A DNA stretch of 64,000 nucleotides from Wolfiporia cocos. Lineage: Eukaryota; Basidiomycota; Agaricomycetes; Polyporales; Phaeolaceae. The stretch covers positions 2,418,001-2,482,000 of the forward strand of contig JACCLO010000007.1 of NCBI GenBank assembly GCA_029448655.1, written 5' to 3'. The first letter of the stretch is position 1. Each line of letters begins with the position of its first letter. The position numbers and the translations under genes were made by a program. A model generated the notes under the pieces. The model was not told the origin of the DNA and made no database searches. It saw nothing but the letters and a program-made list of their open reading frames with translations. Positions 20,886 through 31,899 of the stretch are shown here, one piece after another.

Positions 20886-22785
20886 AGACGTCCAGTACAA
20901 GAAAACCCATGTTATTCCCGGCGGCATCATCCCAGGTCCTAACAAGCCCAAAAATGTCGACTCTTTCATTTTTCCTGGCTTGCGTATCTTCAGCTCTCAT
21001 ATGATCGAAGGACTTAAAATCTGGGATCCGCGTGGCGGAATTATTGAATCGAAACTATTCCTCCTGCTCGCCACTGCCGATTCAGTGGGGATGACTTATC
21101 TCAATGGCTTGGTCGGGCACTCGGGTGCCCAGGGATGTCGAATCTACTGTCCTCTTAAGGGGCGTCATAAGCCAGGTTCTGGTTACTAATATCCTGCGTG
21201 CTTAAAGCCGGACAACTACGATGTTGCAAATTGCAGTCATGAAGATGTCGAGCCGCAAATTCTCGACTCTGTCGAGGCTTATAAGCGGTACTATGACAAT
21301 CTCACACACATGCTGGGTGTGAGGACAGATAGGGAATTTCAAAAGCTGCACTTAGAAACCGGAATTGCAAAACTAAGTTTATTTGGAGGTCTCCCACTTA
21401 GGTCTACACTAGGACTTCCGACATGCTTTCCTGCAGACATTATGCACCTCGTCGCAATTAATATCCCAGATCTATTCATCAGTCTGTGGCATGGCATGAT
21501 CCAGTGCGATCCTAACGATGATAGATCAACATGGAGATTTATGGTGCTTACCAAGGATACCTGGGAATCGCATGGTAAAGCTGTAGCCACCACCACTCCA
21601 TACCTTCCCGGATCATTTGACCGTGCTCCCAGGAATATTGCTGACAAGCTGACTAGTGGCTATAAGGCATGGGAGCACTTAATCCATCTCTACTGTCTCT
21701 GTCCGGCACTCCTTTACAACGTACTTCCTGAAGTATTCTATCGTAACCTCTGCAAGCTTGTCAGAGGTGTTCACCTGCTTTACCAACGTAACATCTCACG
21801 TGCAGATATCATGGAGGCATCCGCGCTATTAATCATGTTCGAAAAGGACTACGAGCTAATTTATTACGGGCGCAAAACTGCAAGATTGCATTTCGTGCGG
21901 CAAAGCATACACTCTGTCACTCATATCCCTACAGAGACTGAACATCTTGGCCCTGAAATCATCTTCTCCCAGTGGCCCATGGAGCGTCTTCTCAGGGAGC
22001 TTGGGTTACAAATCCGCAACCATTCAAGTGCGTACGCAAATATGGCAGAAATTGCTGTCAGGAGATGCCGAACGAATGCGATACATGCCATGATCCCTGC
22101 GCTCACTGAGCCACAGTCACTGCCGCACGGTGCTATTGATCTTGGTGGTGGGTATGCTCTTCTATGGAGAAGCGAAGACAAGGCCACTCCTATTACAGAC
22201 GCAGAGAAGTGCGTCATAGTACCATATCTTGAGAGTATGGGAGTTGCTATGTCGGCATACTGGACCTCTAATCCCACCATATCAAGATGGGCACGCGTAA
22301 TTTTACCTAATAAACAGGTCACACGATTGTTATGGAGAGAATCTGATACACCTGTCGAAAAATTACGAATTGCACGCAACGTAAAGGTGCATGTGCTAGT
22401 TCATTTATCTGCGAAGTGTCTGGTGGCTGACGTATCCTAGATATACGAGAATGGAATCTACATGATTGCTGAGGTTCAATATTTTTTCCAAGCTCCCCAT
22501 CCCCACCGCAATAGTGGCCTCACACTTGTGTCAGCGTACTCAGACCCAGACCAGGATCTACTCAATTGCTCAGAAAATACACTTTACTCTTGCAAATACC
22601 AAGGTGCTCACAATCTCAAAGTCATTAATGTAACCTCAATTCAAGCTGTGGTTGCAATGATACCACATCCTGTCCCCTATGGCCCTCACGGACGCAATCT
22701 GGAGGGTAATGTTTTTCTTGCGGAGAAGCTCGGATTGGACTTACTACAGTTCACTCACATGGATGATATTACTGCAGATGAATGA
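20886..22785 (+). pseudogene. Plavaka transposase, 3' part
   Basis: Continuation of the gene at 9917-10932 after the Ty3 element. Reads on from APDVQYKKTH through GMTYLNGLVGHSGAQGC and FPADIMHLVAINIPDLF to the tail. One in-frame TAA at 21187-21189 replaces the tyrosine seen in Plavaka 2 (HYYPAC), so the gene carries a second lesion besides the insertion. A phase-0 intron at 22387-22440 (GTGCAT...CCTAG) joins ARNVK to IYENG; Plavaka 2 has an intron at the same codon. The last exon (22441-22785) ends in ADE before a stop. The region includes a second FPAD aspartate block and the SQW..ER and H.S.AN motifs shared with Plavaka 2. Confidence 0.85.
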
Positions 22786-24029
22786 ATAGTGTATAAGTGA
22801 GTTCGGGATGGAAGTGGGTACAGTGTTGCAACGTGAAATTGCAGATAATGCGTAGATGAGGTGATCCGAGAACGGACAGCAACCATGACGAATATTACAA
22901 TATGTGCAGGGAGGAGCGCTACTCATAGCACTGGCGCCTCCGAGCTGTAGCAATTGCCATATCCGTCACATAGTTGTGCGCTTAATGCCCAAAGAGCAAG
23001 ATTCAAACTCCGTAACCCTAATGTAACCCTAAACCTTCGTCTCGGTGGCTGCTGTGGCTGAAGCAGATTTCGACATCATCCGGCTTACGCTGCCTCTAAC
23101 TGCAGCCACACATCCAATAAAATTATGGTGCTCTAGGGACACATAGAATAGGATATGAATTAGATCTTAATGAATTTACTTTACTATTCCTGTCCCTATA
23201 GAGCTTGTAATGAAGAAAAGCACCAAGAAAGTCAGTGTTGAGACTGACCTATGCTCTTGTCTCGTGCACCACATAAGATCTCCTCGGTATTATATTGTCA
23301 AACTATTCATACATCAATAATATACCATATTGAATAGTAATCTAGTAGGACGCCCTTCCGATATAACACGATACTGCTCCATGAATATTTTGAAACAGGT
23401 ATGTATTTTGGACACCATCGCATTGAGTTGTTTGTTACTCAAGAACGACTCATAGTAAAGTCATGAAAATATTATGGAGTACTGCTCATATGTACTCCTA
23501 TGGATTGAGGCACCAATATATAGAGATATTTTGAATCGGAGCCTCTATCATTTTGTCTCCCTGGGGTCACTGCAGCACCTTACTGTGTAGCGCCCGCTTA
23601 AATCAAGAGATCACCCGCTTAAAAAATCAAGTTGACGCTTTTGGGTGGGTATATGAGTCCATGCCATGAGTGATACCCATGCCCAACTTTCTTTTCTTTT
23701 ACTTGACAGTCAAGGCTTCAAAGAGATGTTGAGTACTAGGAATGCAAGGTATGGATTGCGCCTTCAGATACATGAAAGCAAAAGTTTACTACCTTATCTA
23801 GTTCCGCCAGCCCTGTGCCTACGGCAGTAAATGCCAACCCCCAGTCCCAGTCCCAAAGTACCGGATTACCTCAGCAGTCACAATACCCCCACATTAAATT
23901 TTGGCGAGCAAAAACATGGCACGATCACAAGAGAGAAGCCTCAATGAAAGGAAGGACTGACACACTAGCTGAAAGACCACGCTGAGGCCGAAGGCCTCAC
24001 TCTGCAGGTAACGATGAACATACTTCCAA
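22786..24029. other. Plavaka 1 intergenic region
   Basis: No convincing gene. Contains AT-rich fold-back stretches, for example 23130-23208 (GCTCTAGGGACA against TGTCCCTATAGAGC) and 23536-23545 region GAGGC/GCCTC hairpins. It separates transposase and companion gene, as the comparable region does in Plavaka 2. Confidence 0.5.
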
Positions 24030-26110
24030 ATCCGACAATCAGGAGCTAGGTTTCACGGAATATGTGGATGGAGAGATGTTCTCGGATTCAGAACTCGAGA
24101 GTGTTCGAAGAGCATGTCGCAGTTTTTTTCAGTCTGTTGTAGAGTGGGGTATTGTACCCAAAAGCTGGGGTCGGCTTAGCACCGGGGCCGCCTCAGAATT
24201 CCGCGCACACCTCAAAAAATTATTCCCGGATCTCGTGCTTTGCGAGAACCACTGGAAGGTCGACCATCTAGGCACCGTGCTTTACCCACGTTGGAAGCAG
24301 AAATGGCCTCAGTTATTTGCACATTCAGGTCCACGTGCCACTGCCTGGCTGGTCTCAACTCAATCACGTCCTTCCATTCATACATCTGCACACCAGGAGC
24401 CAGGAGCAGGGGTCTTAGCACTCCAGGAGCCAGGAGAACATTTACTTGCTTCATCAGGTGAGATGTCCTTGCTACATACCATTCTTGAATTTATTCGAGC
24501 GCTTCAGATTGTGCACCGCGTACCTCAATCGGTGCTTCCACGGCCTCACGCGAATCACAGGAAGCATCGACGTCAGTGCCGGCTTCGCGAACAGAGATCT
24601 CCGAGTCTTTATAGGCACAGGATGTGCTGGGCTCATCTCGGACTTCCTCGACTCGGATCATAGAGCTTGGGACTGCTTCTGACGATCCTTCTGGCGACGC
24701 TGCTCCTCTCGAGTCCTCGCGAGACATCTCAGCTGAACCTCTTGTGCCTGACTCTGCCGTACGCACCCAACTGACTGAACCAAACACTGGCGACAAGAGG
24801 CCTGCCCCTTTGGATCAGGATAGCACCGGACCCCGCGAGCGTAGTGACACAAACGTACTCGTTTGTGGGACCCTGTACAACAGGGGAGTCCCTACACCCC
24901 CTACAGGGCGGTGTACAAGCCTCAAAGGCGACCGGTCGGCTGTATCCCTAGCGAGGGAACTCCTAAGGCAGCCAAGGGAGCCGGCACACAGTCAAGCAAG
25001 AGACAAAGGGCCCCCGGCCAGAGACGCACACAAGACAGAGTAAGAAAGGGGCTATGCCCAATTGTCGAGAATCTTAGGAATGGGGAGTAAGCCCACATTC
25101 CGTCGTATTATATACATGCTTGTGTATACTACCGAGACCGCCCTAAACTACTGGTCTGTGCACCGTGTAGCTAATGAGTCATGTGCTAGGTAACGAGCAT
25201 GTAACGAATGTGACCATAAGTGACGGTACCTGAGGCGCGCGCTACCCTACAGCGCTAACCGGACGACCAGGTGACCTGCAATAACTGGGAGGCGCTGGAG
25301 GTGGCTACAGCGCAGAGGCGCGGCGTACGCCTAGCGCCGCGCGTGCGTCCTATAGCGAGGGAGTACAAACTATTAGTGGAATAATTTGTGACACGTAGAA
25401 TCAGGATACACAGCGCTGCGTAATTTTTTTTCTTAGTGTTTCGTTGTGCGTTGTACTAACCCTGACATATCAGCCTCGCGTTCCAATCAGATGCCACCTC
25501 GCTTCAGCAGGATCGCATCACCACGTTGTCCTTGGTCACGTTGTCCTTGGTCGCATTGTCCTTGTCCGACACAGCTCTAGAGAATTTAATGTTGAGTGCA
25601 GAAAGTGTTGTGTGTGGACCGAGTGGGGTGGGAGAAAATTTAGTGCAGGTAGACGATGAACGCAATGCGGTGCAGGACATGTCCGGGGACATCATGATGC
25701 TAGACATAAGCTCTACGCTGCAAACCGAAGGCCGCCCATCGCACGGACATGCCGGAGAGAGGATGGCACAGTGCACGACCACAGCTACGGAGAGAGCTAA
25801 CGAGGCACAGACTGCTAAGGTACCTGGAAGACAAAGGTGCGGGCATATTTTATGTCCTGGAAATGTCCCGAATGCTAGGTACACACTTCACTCTTTTTCA
25901 AATGTCATCTCATCTTTTTTGTAGAAATATATTTGCTCACGAATGGAAGACAACGCACCCCGATGGAAGAACAGACGAGTTCGACAAGGCTTTCAGTGCC
26001 TTGTCAAAAGAACAACTGCAGGTACATCGATTCTTGTAATATCGTATTCAAATATTTCATTTGACACTCTTAGGTGTATACCGCTGCCGCGAACGAACTG
26101 GTGCATGTTT
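24030..26110 (+). pseudogene. Plavaka companion gene, broken by a solo LTR
   Basis: I do not recognise a named family, but the gene has a counterpart in Plavaka 2. The first visible exon (about 24037-24330) encodes GFTEYVDGEMF, then WGIVPKSWGRLS and the block LFPDLVLCENHWK ending YPRWKQKW. A Ser/Glu/Asp-rich part follows in another frame (about 24624-24840) and ends GDKRPAPLDQDS. The 24845-25393 LTR cuts it there. Beyond the LTR, 25925-26028 encodes NIFAHEWKTTHPDG...EFDKAF and continues over an intron (about 26029-26073) to VYTAAANELV. Exon borders are only approximate. Function is unknown; linkage to the transposase in both elements suggests a role in transposition. Confidence 0.55.
24845..25393 (-). 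repeat. Solo LTR inside the Plavaka 1 companion gene
   Basis: TGACACAA start and TTTGTGACA end, flanked by CGTAG (24840-24844 and 25394-25398). 549 bp. Reversed TATA box near 25110 (tatatacatgc). Confidence 0.9.
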
Positions 26111-26129
26111 TTTTTTACTCAAATATATT

Positions 26130-26722
26130 TTGCATACCTCATACACACACTGCAGCAAGCAAGCGGCAAACGGATCGGACAAGAGAAAGCAGACTGACAG
26201 TTTCCGGGAGCGGGGGCGAGGAGCAGGGAGCAGAGGGTGAGGAGCCGGGATGGGGCTGGGGGCGGGGGCAGGGAGGAGGAGCATGGGTATGGATGGATAT
26301 CTGTGAGTACATCCGGATATTTCTGGAGCACATTCGGGTGCTCCGTGTCGACATTTTTAGTACATTAGAATACATCTAATGACCCAGTGTCAATACATCT
26401 GAATACATTCGGATATATTCACCTGTACCATGATCTTGTACCAGGATATATGTCGAGACATCAAGCTATATGCAGCTACATTATAGGATACACTGTGATT
26501 TATTGCAATACACTGCTGGACATTCTCATGCAACCCTGAGGATACATTGAAATATATTTGATGTATCGAAACTTATCATAGTTACATTTAGATACATTTA
26601 GTGTAGGTAAGATACATTGTATGGGTGTCTACTATGTATCCTAATGTAGTCTATGGTTCGCGTTGTATCCTAATGTTTCCGATACTTCTGGATACATATA
26701 AATACATGGAATTCTCACTGGG
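26130..26722. repeat. Right subterminal region of Plavaka 1
   Basis: A G-rich block at 26200-26280 is followed by many copies of short motifs (gaatacat, gatacatt, tatcctaatgt) in both directions up to the terminal TCACTGGG. Dense subterminal repeats are typical transposase-binding regions in CACTA-like elements. Confidence 0.65.
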
Positions 26723-26976
26723 TCTTACACCTCATCTTTGAGATTCTCTACATCTGGGCTTAGTCCACTTTTGTCACCATCTCTCTGTGTGCAGCTGTCT
26801 CTGGCACCCCCTGTCAGTCTTTCAGATGCATGCTGCCTCACTGCATTGACTTTGAGCTAAGGGATTGCCACCCCTGGTCTTCTCTGGGTTCACTGCTGGT
26901 GTGGTTTGCTGTTGCTCATTACGCTATGAGGAACCCCCGGCAGGGCCGGTCCCACAGACGTGGTATGTCTGTGTCA

Positions 26977-27415
26977 GTTTGTTGCTGTATGTAAGGATCT
27001 GCTTTGTGCTGGTAAGTAGCATGTAAGTGGAACATGCACATGTATGGGCTTAGGGCTCTCCTGATTAATGTGATACCATACAATGTATTCTACCATGAGA
27101 AAAAGTAGGGACCTTGCCTTGTATAGTCCTCATGTCTGACAGCTCCTGATACTGGTGGTCTGCTCCCATGTACCCACAGCCACTGTGCTGAGTAAGGTGG
27201 CCAGTATGGGCACATGCCTCTAAACAACCAATTGTAAGTAATCACATGCTAAAGTAAGTAAACCAATCAGCCCAAGTCATGCCCAAGGCTTGGTCCACTG
27301 ACATGTCCCCAATGATGTATGCCTAACTCTAACCTATCCTAACTGTGTGACTAGATCTAGAGTCAGTCCAGAACTCTGGCTAATGCCAAGTGGTGGAACT
27401 ATACAGTTGTGGCAG
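26977..27415. other. No gene seen
   Basis: AT-rich low-coding sequence. I see no LTR end, no long frame and no repeat boundary other than the target sites on either side. Confidence 0.5.
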
Positions 27416-28622
27416 TGACACAGAACACCTGTGGGACTCACCAATAACAAATGTTGAGGTTGTTGGAGGCGGGGGAGATGCTAAGATCCAGGGCTGAGAG
27501 GGAACTAGCAATGTTAAGAAATTAGAACTGGGGAATATAAGTCCCAGTTTGTAGGCTTATATACATGCAGCGTGAGCAGCAGCAAAAGGCCTGCCCTGAA
27601 TGAAGAGCTCTGTGTGCTGTAATGCACCAGATGTTGAAGTCCCTACTATATAATAGACCATGCTTGCCAGTAATATGACACGGAACGTACCCAGTCATGC
27701 CCCTATGTCCCTAATCCCTAAGGTCTTGAGGATAACCTCTAAGGGAAGACTCATAGGCAAGGAGGAAACCCCAGACTAGTGAGTGGGTGCAGTACAGCAA
27801 GGGCACACATGCAAGGGATGATTATGAGCAGGCATGCTACACCAGTTTGTCAGTGTGCAGCTGAGATGAATAGTTCTGGGGAATAGCCCCAGAATGCATG
27901 GGCATATATACAGGAGGTAGCCACCTACTCTAAGGTACTCAGCCAGCCCTAAAGGCCTGGTCTGTGTGCTACACTACCCCTGTGCCATAATCATAGTGTG
28001 TAAGCCTCTAACTACTGGGCCAGGGTCTAGGACTACATGCATAAGCATAATCGACTAACTACCACATGACCAGGTGCTGGCTCTGGCATGAGCATGGGCC
28101 TGAGGCTAAGGTGCTAAAAGGAATGGATAGGCACTGAGGGTTTGGGCCTAGCACACAGGGCAGCGCTAAGGCTGTAGGGAGGCCTGGAAGGTGTAGAATA
28201 AGCCTAGGAAAAATACCTATATATGCCACAGATAAAATCTGTGACATAATGGCTGAGCCAATAAGAAAGCAGGTTTGGACCAGTGGGTCTGAGTTGACAT
28301 TGTGGCTGCATAGGATTGGTAAGCATAGTAAGCAGTATGACATATACCAATATTGTGATATGCATAATGCTATGTAACTAGCCTGTGATAATCCACGGGC
28401 CGCTGACATAGTAGTGATGACTAGTGTGTTATGTACACGTTGTTATGCTACATGGACGTGTCTCTTATCTAGATGCTCATGACATAAGCTGTAACCCTTA
28501 GATATGAACCAGCATATCGGCACACATAGTTAAATATCAGATAAATGTATAGTAACTCATAGAAACCTCAGATAAAGTGCTAAAAATATGGGAAAATTGG
28601 TAAATGCCCCAGATCTGTGACA
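27416..28622 (-). repeat. Solo LTR split by a nested LTR
   Basis: TGACACAG start and AGATCTGTGACA end, flanked by GGCAG (27411-27415 and 28623-28627). About 631 bp without 27676-28246. Reversed TATA box near 27560. Confidence 0.87.
27676..28246 (-). repeat. Solo LTR
   Basis: TGACACGG start and AAATCTGTGACA end. Flanks TAATA (27671-27675) and TAATG (28247-28251). The undisturbed relative at 54563 reads CCAGTAATGGCTG, so the target was TAATG and the left copy has one G-to-A change. Confidence 0.8.
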
Positions 28623-28697
28623 GGCAGCTATTACTAGCATAATATGCAGCTTAGCTAATAGATATATCTAATGTGGTCTTATCCCTAATAATGTGAC

Positions 28698-29791
28698 TGT
28701 CACAATTCTAGTGACATATGCTATTTTTCCCGTATTTGTACCTATTTCTCTGGTATTTCTATAAGCATATCTACATTTACACTGTTAAGTGCCTGTAGAC
28801 ACATACACCTGCACAAGCAACATGTCAACAACATGCTAGTAATCTCATATTACTCAGCAGCTTTACCTTTGAGGTCACACATCTTACACATATCCCAATA
28901 CTGGGCTTTGTCAATACATTTACCTCAGCAGCCTGCACGATTATCACAAGCTAATGGCTAGCATGACTCATTCATCAGTACCTGCATATGTCATCATGCT
29001 TACCATGCTTACCAATCATGCTCAGCCACAACCACAATGTGGACCCACCGCTCAAAACCACTCTTATGATCGGTGTGGCCATGACTGATGCACATGGTCT
29101 TGTCACAGATTTTATATCTGTGATGTTATATTGTCGGGTTATTACAGGTTGTACAGCTACGCTAGCGCCTAGATAGCCGCCCCTGTCAGGTATCTAGTAG
29201 ATTAGATAGTAGCACTGAACTGTCACGTGACTGTCAGGTCCTGTGACGTTTACGGTACACGTGCCCCATGGGCACATGACCCTACTGTAGCGCTGTGCGC
29301 ACGTACCACGTTCTTTAGGGCTAGTACATACATGACTGCTGCGCGATCATGTATATAACAACTTACGTTCTGAGGACTACCCTCAGAACTAGAATTCTCG
29401 ACGTTGCCCTAGGGGCCTTACTTGATACCTTGTGTGTGCTAGACTGGGGGCTTGCGTATTCACCTCAGTTCGACATTATAACCCACCGTCTTGGAGCATG
29501 AGACTACAAGCTAGCCGCCAGGCAAGTTTGTGTCAGGTCTATTAGAATAGTGGACTTCAATGTTTCCCATTACTATAGCGCATGGACTGTTTATGTTAGG
29601 GCAGGCCATTACTGGTGCCTTTACAAACATGTATATAAGTAGGCTTGGCAGCACACTAAGACCTTAGATTTGTTCTCTGCATTCGCATTCAAATACCACC
29701 AACTCTGCTGTGCTTACTAGCCCCTCACCTCATCTTACTTTGCCCCTCAAGCAAATATTGTCTTGGTGAGTCCCACAGCTAGTCTGTGTCA
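28698..29791 (+). repeat. Solo LTR close to the intact element, split
   Basis: TGTCACAAT start and CACAG...CTGTGTCA end, flanked by GTGAC (28693-28697 and 29792-29796). Carries the same TATA box and CTTAGATTTGTTCTCTGCATTC start region as the intact Ty3 element, so the self-priming sequence is conserved here. Confidence 0.88.
29101..29534 (+). repeat. Solo LTR
   Basis: TGTCACAGATTTTATATCTGTGA start (hairpin) and TTTGTGTCA end, flanked by GGTCT (29096-29100 and 29535-29539). 434 bp. TATA box near 29350. Confidence 0.88.
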
Positions 29792-29796
29792 GTGAC

Positions 29797-30596
29797 ATGC
29801 CAGGCACGGAATGCTTATGTAATACCACCCTACAGTCACCTGCTTGTGGCTGAAGTCTTGAGAACTTAAGTCTGTCATGTGTATGAGCACTTAGCCATCA
29901 TGTGCAGGCATCTAAAATAATATAAGTATCTGTTATGAGTTGAACACATTTACTCATCTGAATATCCTGTCTTGAATACTCTTCATGAGGCAATAATGGG
30001 CCTATTTGCCTAGTATCTAAGTCTGCAGACTTTCACTAGAGACTTCAGAGCTCAAATAATTGCTGAGCTTGGTTTCCCAAGCTTGAGAGTGATCATAAGA
30101 CTCCTGTTATTACAACAAGGTTGAGCTGAAAGAATCTTGACTGTTACATACATAGGTTTATATATGCTGACTATCACAAGACACGCCGTGGACCCAATGC
30201 AACATGCTCATGAGTGGTGTTATAGCCACTCCCCCAAAAGGGCTATGATAACAGCTTGGCTATTATCAAGGGTCTGGCTATATCTGCAGTTCATATTCCC
30301 ATGCTAAATGTCCATGTGTTAACCTGCTATACAAGTTACAGGGTAATATGCCCTATTCATTGCTCCGTAATGTCTGCAATATGCCTTGGGCATTATCTGT
30401 GACACTAACAAGTATTGGAGGTCACAGTGCCTTAGGTACTACCAGTTACCATAAGTAGTCTAGCTACTTGATAAATTACAGAGTGGAATGATAGATAGGA
30501 ATGTTGCAGTTAAAACACAACATATCAGTATCATGATGAGCTATCACAGTTGGGCATGATATCTAGCAAGGGATGATAAATACGAGATGATCACCA
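29797..30596. other. Hairpin-rich structured sequence, copy 2
   Basis: No gene. From about 29960 to 30575 it follows the same block order as 3612-4285: palindrome AAGTCTGCAGACTT, GCTTGG/CCAAGC stem, ACAACAAGGTTGAGCTGA block, then GGTCACAGTGCC and GTTGCAG. About 200 bp (roughly 30180-30400) are extra here. Many differences are C-to-T or G-to-A. Confidence 0.5.
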
Positions 30597-30758
30597 TGTC
30601 ACAAATTTACCTGCATTTTTACTTATTTTTCCTGTGTCACTATGAGTATTCCTTGTCTTGTCTGCATACAAGTCAACTACTTATATTTGTTGCCACTAAG
30701 CTGAACCCTAGCCTGTTACTTACCATACTCCGACACTGTAAGCCTAGAACTCTCTCCA

Positions 30759-31148
30759 TGACACAGTCCACGTACTGTGCTATGCGCAAGCAGGGAACCC
30801 TCCTGACAGCGCCTAAGAGCCTTGCTGTCTAAGGTGAATTGTCAAGTTACGAGCGAGGCAAGTGCAGTGACGAGTAAAGGGGGCCATGCCCCAATATCGA
30901 GAAGAATAGGAATGAGGAGTAAGCCTCATTCCTGTACTGTAGTATACATGCTGTGAACCACTATGTAGCTACCCTGCCCTAACGTACCGGGTCTGTGCGC
31001 ATGTGAGGCGTGATGTAACGAGGTGTAACGTAACATGTAAGTACGCTGACTAGGTCATGTGAGTCCATCACTATCTAATCTAACACCTATCTGCCCTACG
31101 TCACGTGTCTACGGGCAAGTAAGTACTAGTATCGTCAATACTGTGACA
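30759..31148 (-). repeat. Solo LTR, short family
   Basis: TGACACAG start and TACTGTGACA end, flanked by CTCCA (30754-30758 and 31149-31153). 390 bp. Confidence 0.9.
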
Positions 31149-31899
31149 CTCCATCCAGAACCTTCTACAATATTCCAGTACATTCCACATCTCACCTGAC
31201 TTGCTGACTGATTAACCCCAGTGAAAGTACCTCATATCAGAATCTATCAGTAGCTACCCGATATGATCTGATACTAAAGTTGGACTCTTCATAGAATTTG
31301 CTATTTTTTTAGGTGCCTGGCTGTATACTAGAAGCTGCTGTAACGTACCGAACGCTAGTAGGATAGCATTCCAATATACTACTAGTTATCAGAAAATACC
31401 AGACGGCCCTGTCTGAAAATGTAGTGACTATCCCAAGATACTCGGTCATACCAAAATGCAGAGGCTCACTCAATCAGGGCATACTCGTACATATCAGGCC
31501 CCATTCTTTGAATTGCTTCAATTTATCAACAGCTACCAGAAAATATTTTGCATATTTTTGCATCGTACCAGAAAATACCGAAATACACCGAAACCATCCG
31601 CATCCACATTTTGCGTCATACCAGAAAATAAACGAACCTATCAGCAGAGACTCTAAGCATGCACAAGAATATTTGCGAATCCAGCAGGGCGATCGTATGC
31701 GTGTATCAGGATCTACATCACTCTAGTAAGCATACGACTCAACCAAAATAAAGGTGTATGTATTGTCTAATTCACCAATTACTTCTTCTTTTTCTACAGA
31801 GCAAGTCAATATAGCTTCACGAACCGAGTAGAGTGAAAAAAACATACCAGCTCCTTCTCCATGTCTTTGTATTGCTATGAGAGGTTGAGTATGTAACAA

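Larger units (their letters stand above)
8954..26722 (+). mobile_element. Plavaka-type DNA transposon 1
   Basis: Ends are inverted CCCAGTGAAAATCC (left) and CCCAGTGAGAATTCC (right), with a further shared GTATTTA block. The 7-bp target duplication TCTTACA lies at 8947-8953 and 26723-26729. Short gatacat/gtatct repeats crowd both subterminal regions. It carries a transposase gene (about 9371-22785) and a second gene (about 24030-26110) in the same orientation. Net length is about 7.3 kb after removing the Ty3 element and the 24845-25393 solo LTR. The transposase has both an insertion and a stop codon, so the copy is not autonomous now. Confidence 0.85.
8641..26976 (+). repeat. Solo LTR split by Plavaka element 1
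   Basis: Left half 8641-8953 starts TGTCGCAGAA; right half 26730-26976 ends ACAGAC...GTCTGTGTCA. Without the transposon it is about 560 bp and aligns with 5707-6268. The flanks ATTTA (8636-8640) and GTTTG (26977-26981) match at only three of five bases, so the duplication is decayed or the start is misplaced. Confidence 0.65.

Noticed and set aside
23011..23035. Telomere-like CCCTAA words
   Set aside because: Only two or three units, inside Plavaka 1; not a telomere.
24491..24796. Ser/Glu-rich minus ORF
   Set aside because: Opposite to the companion gene, whose plus-strand frame has the KRP motif shared with Plavaka 2.
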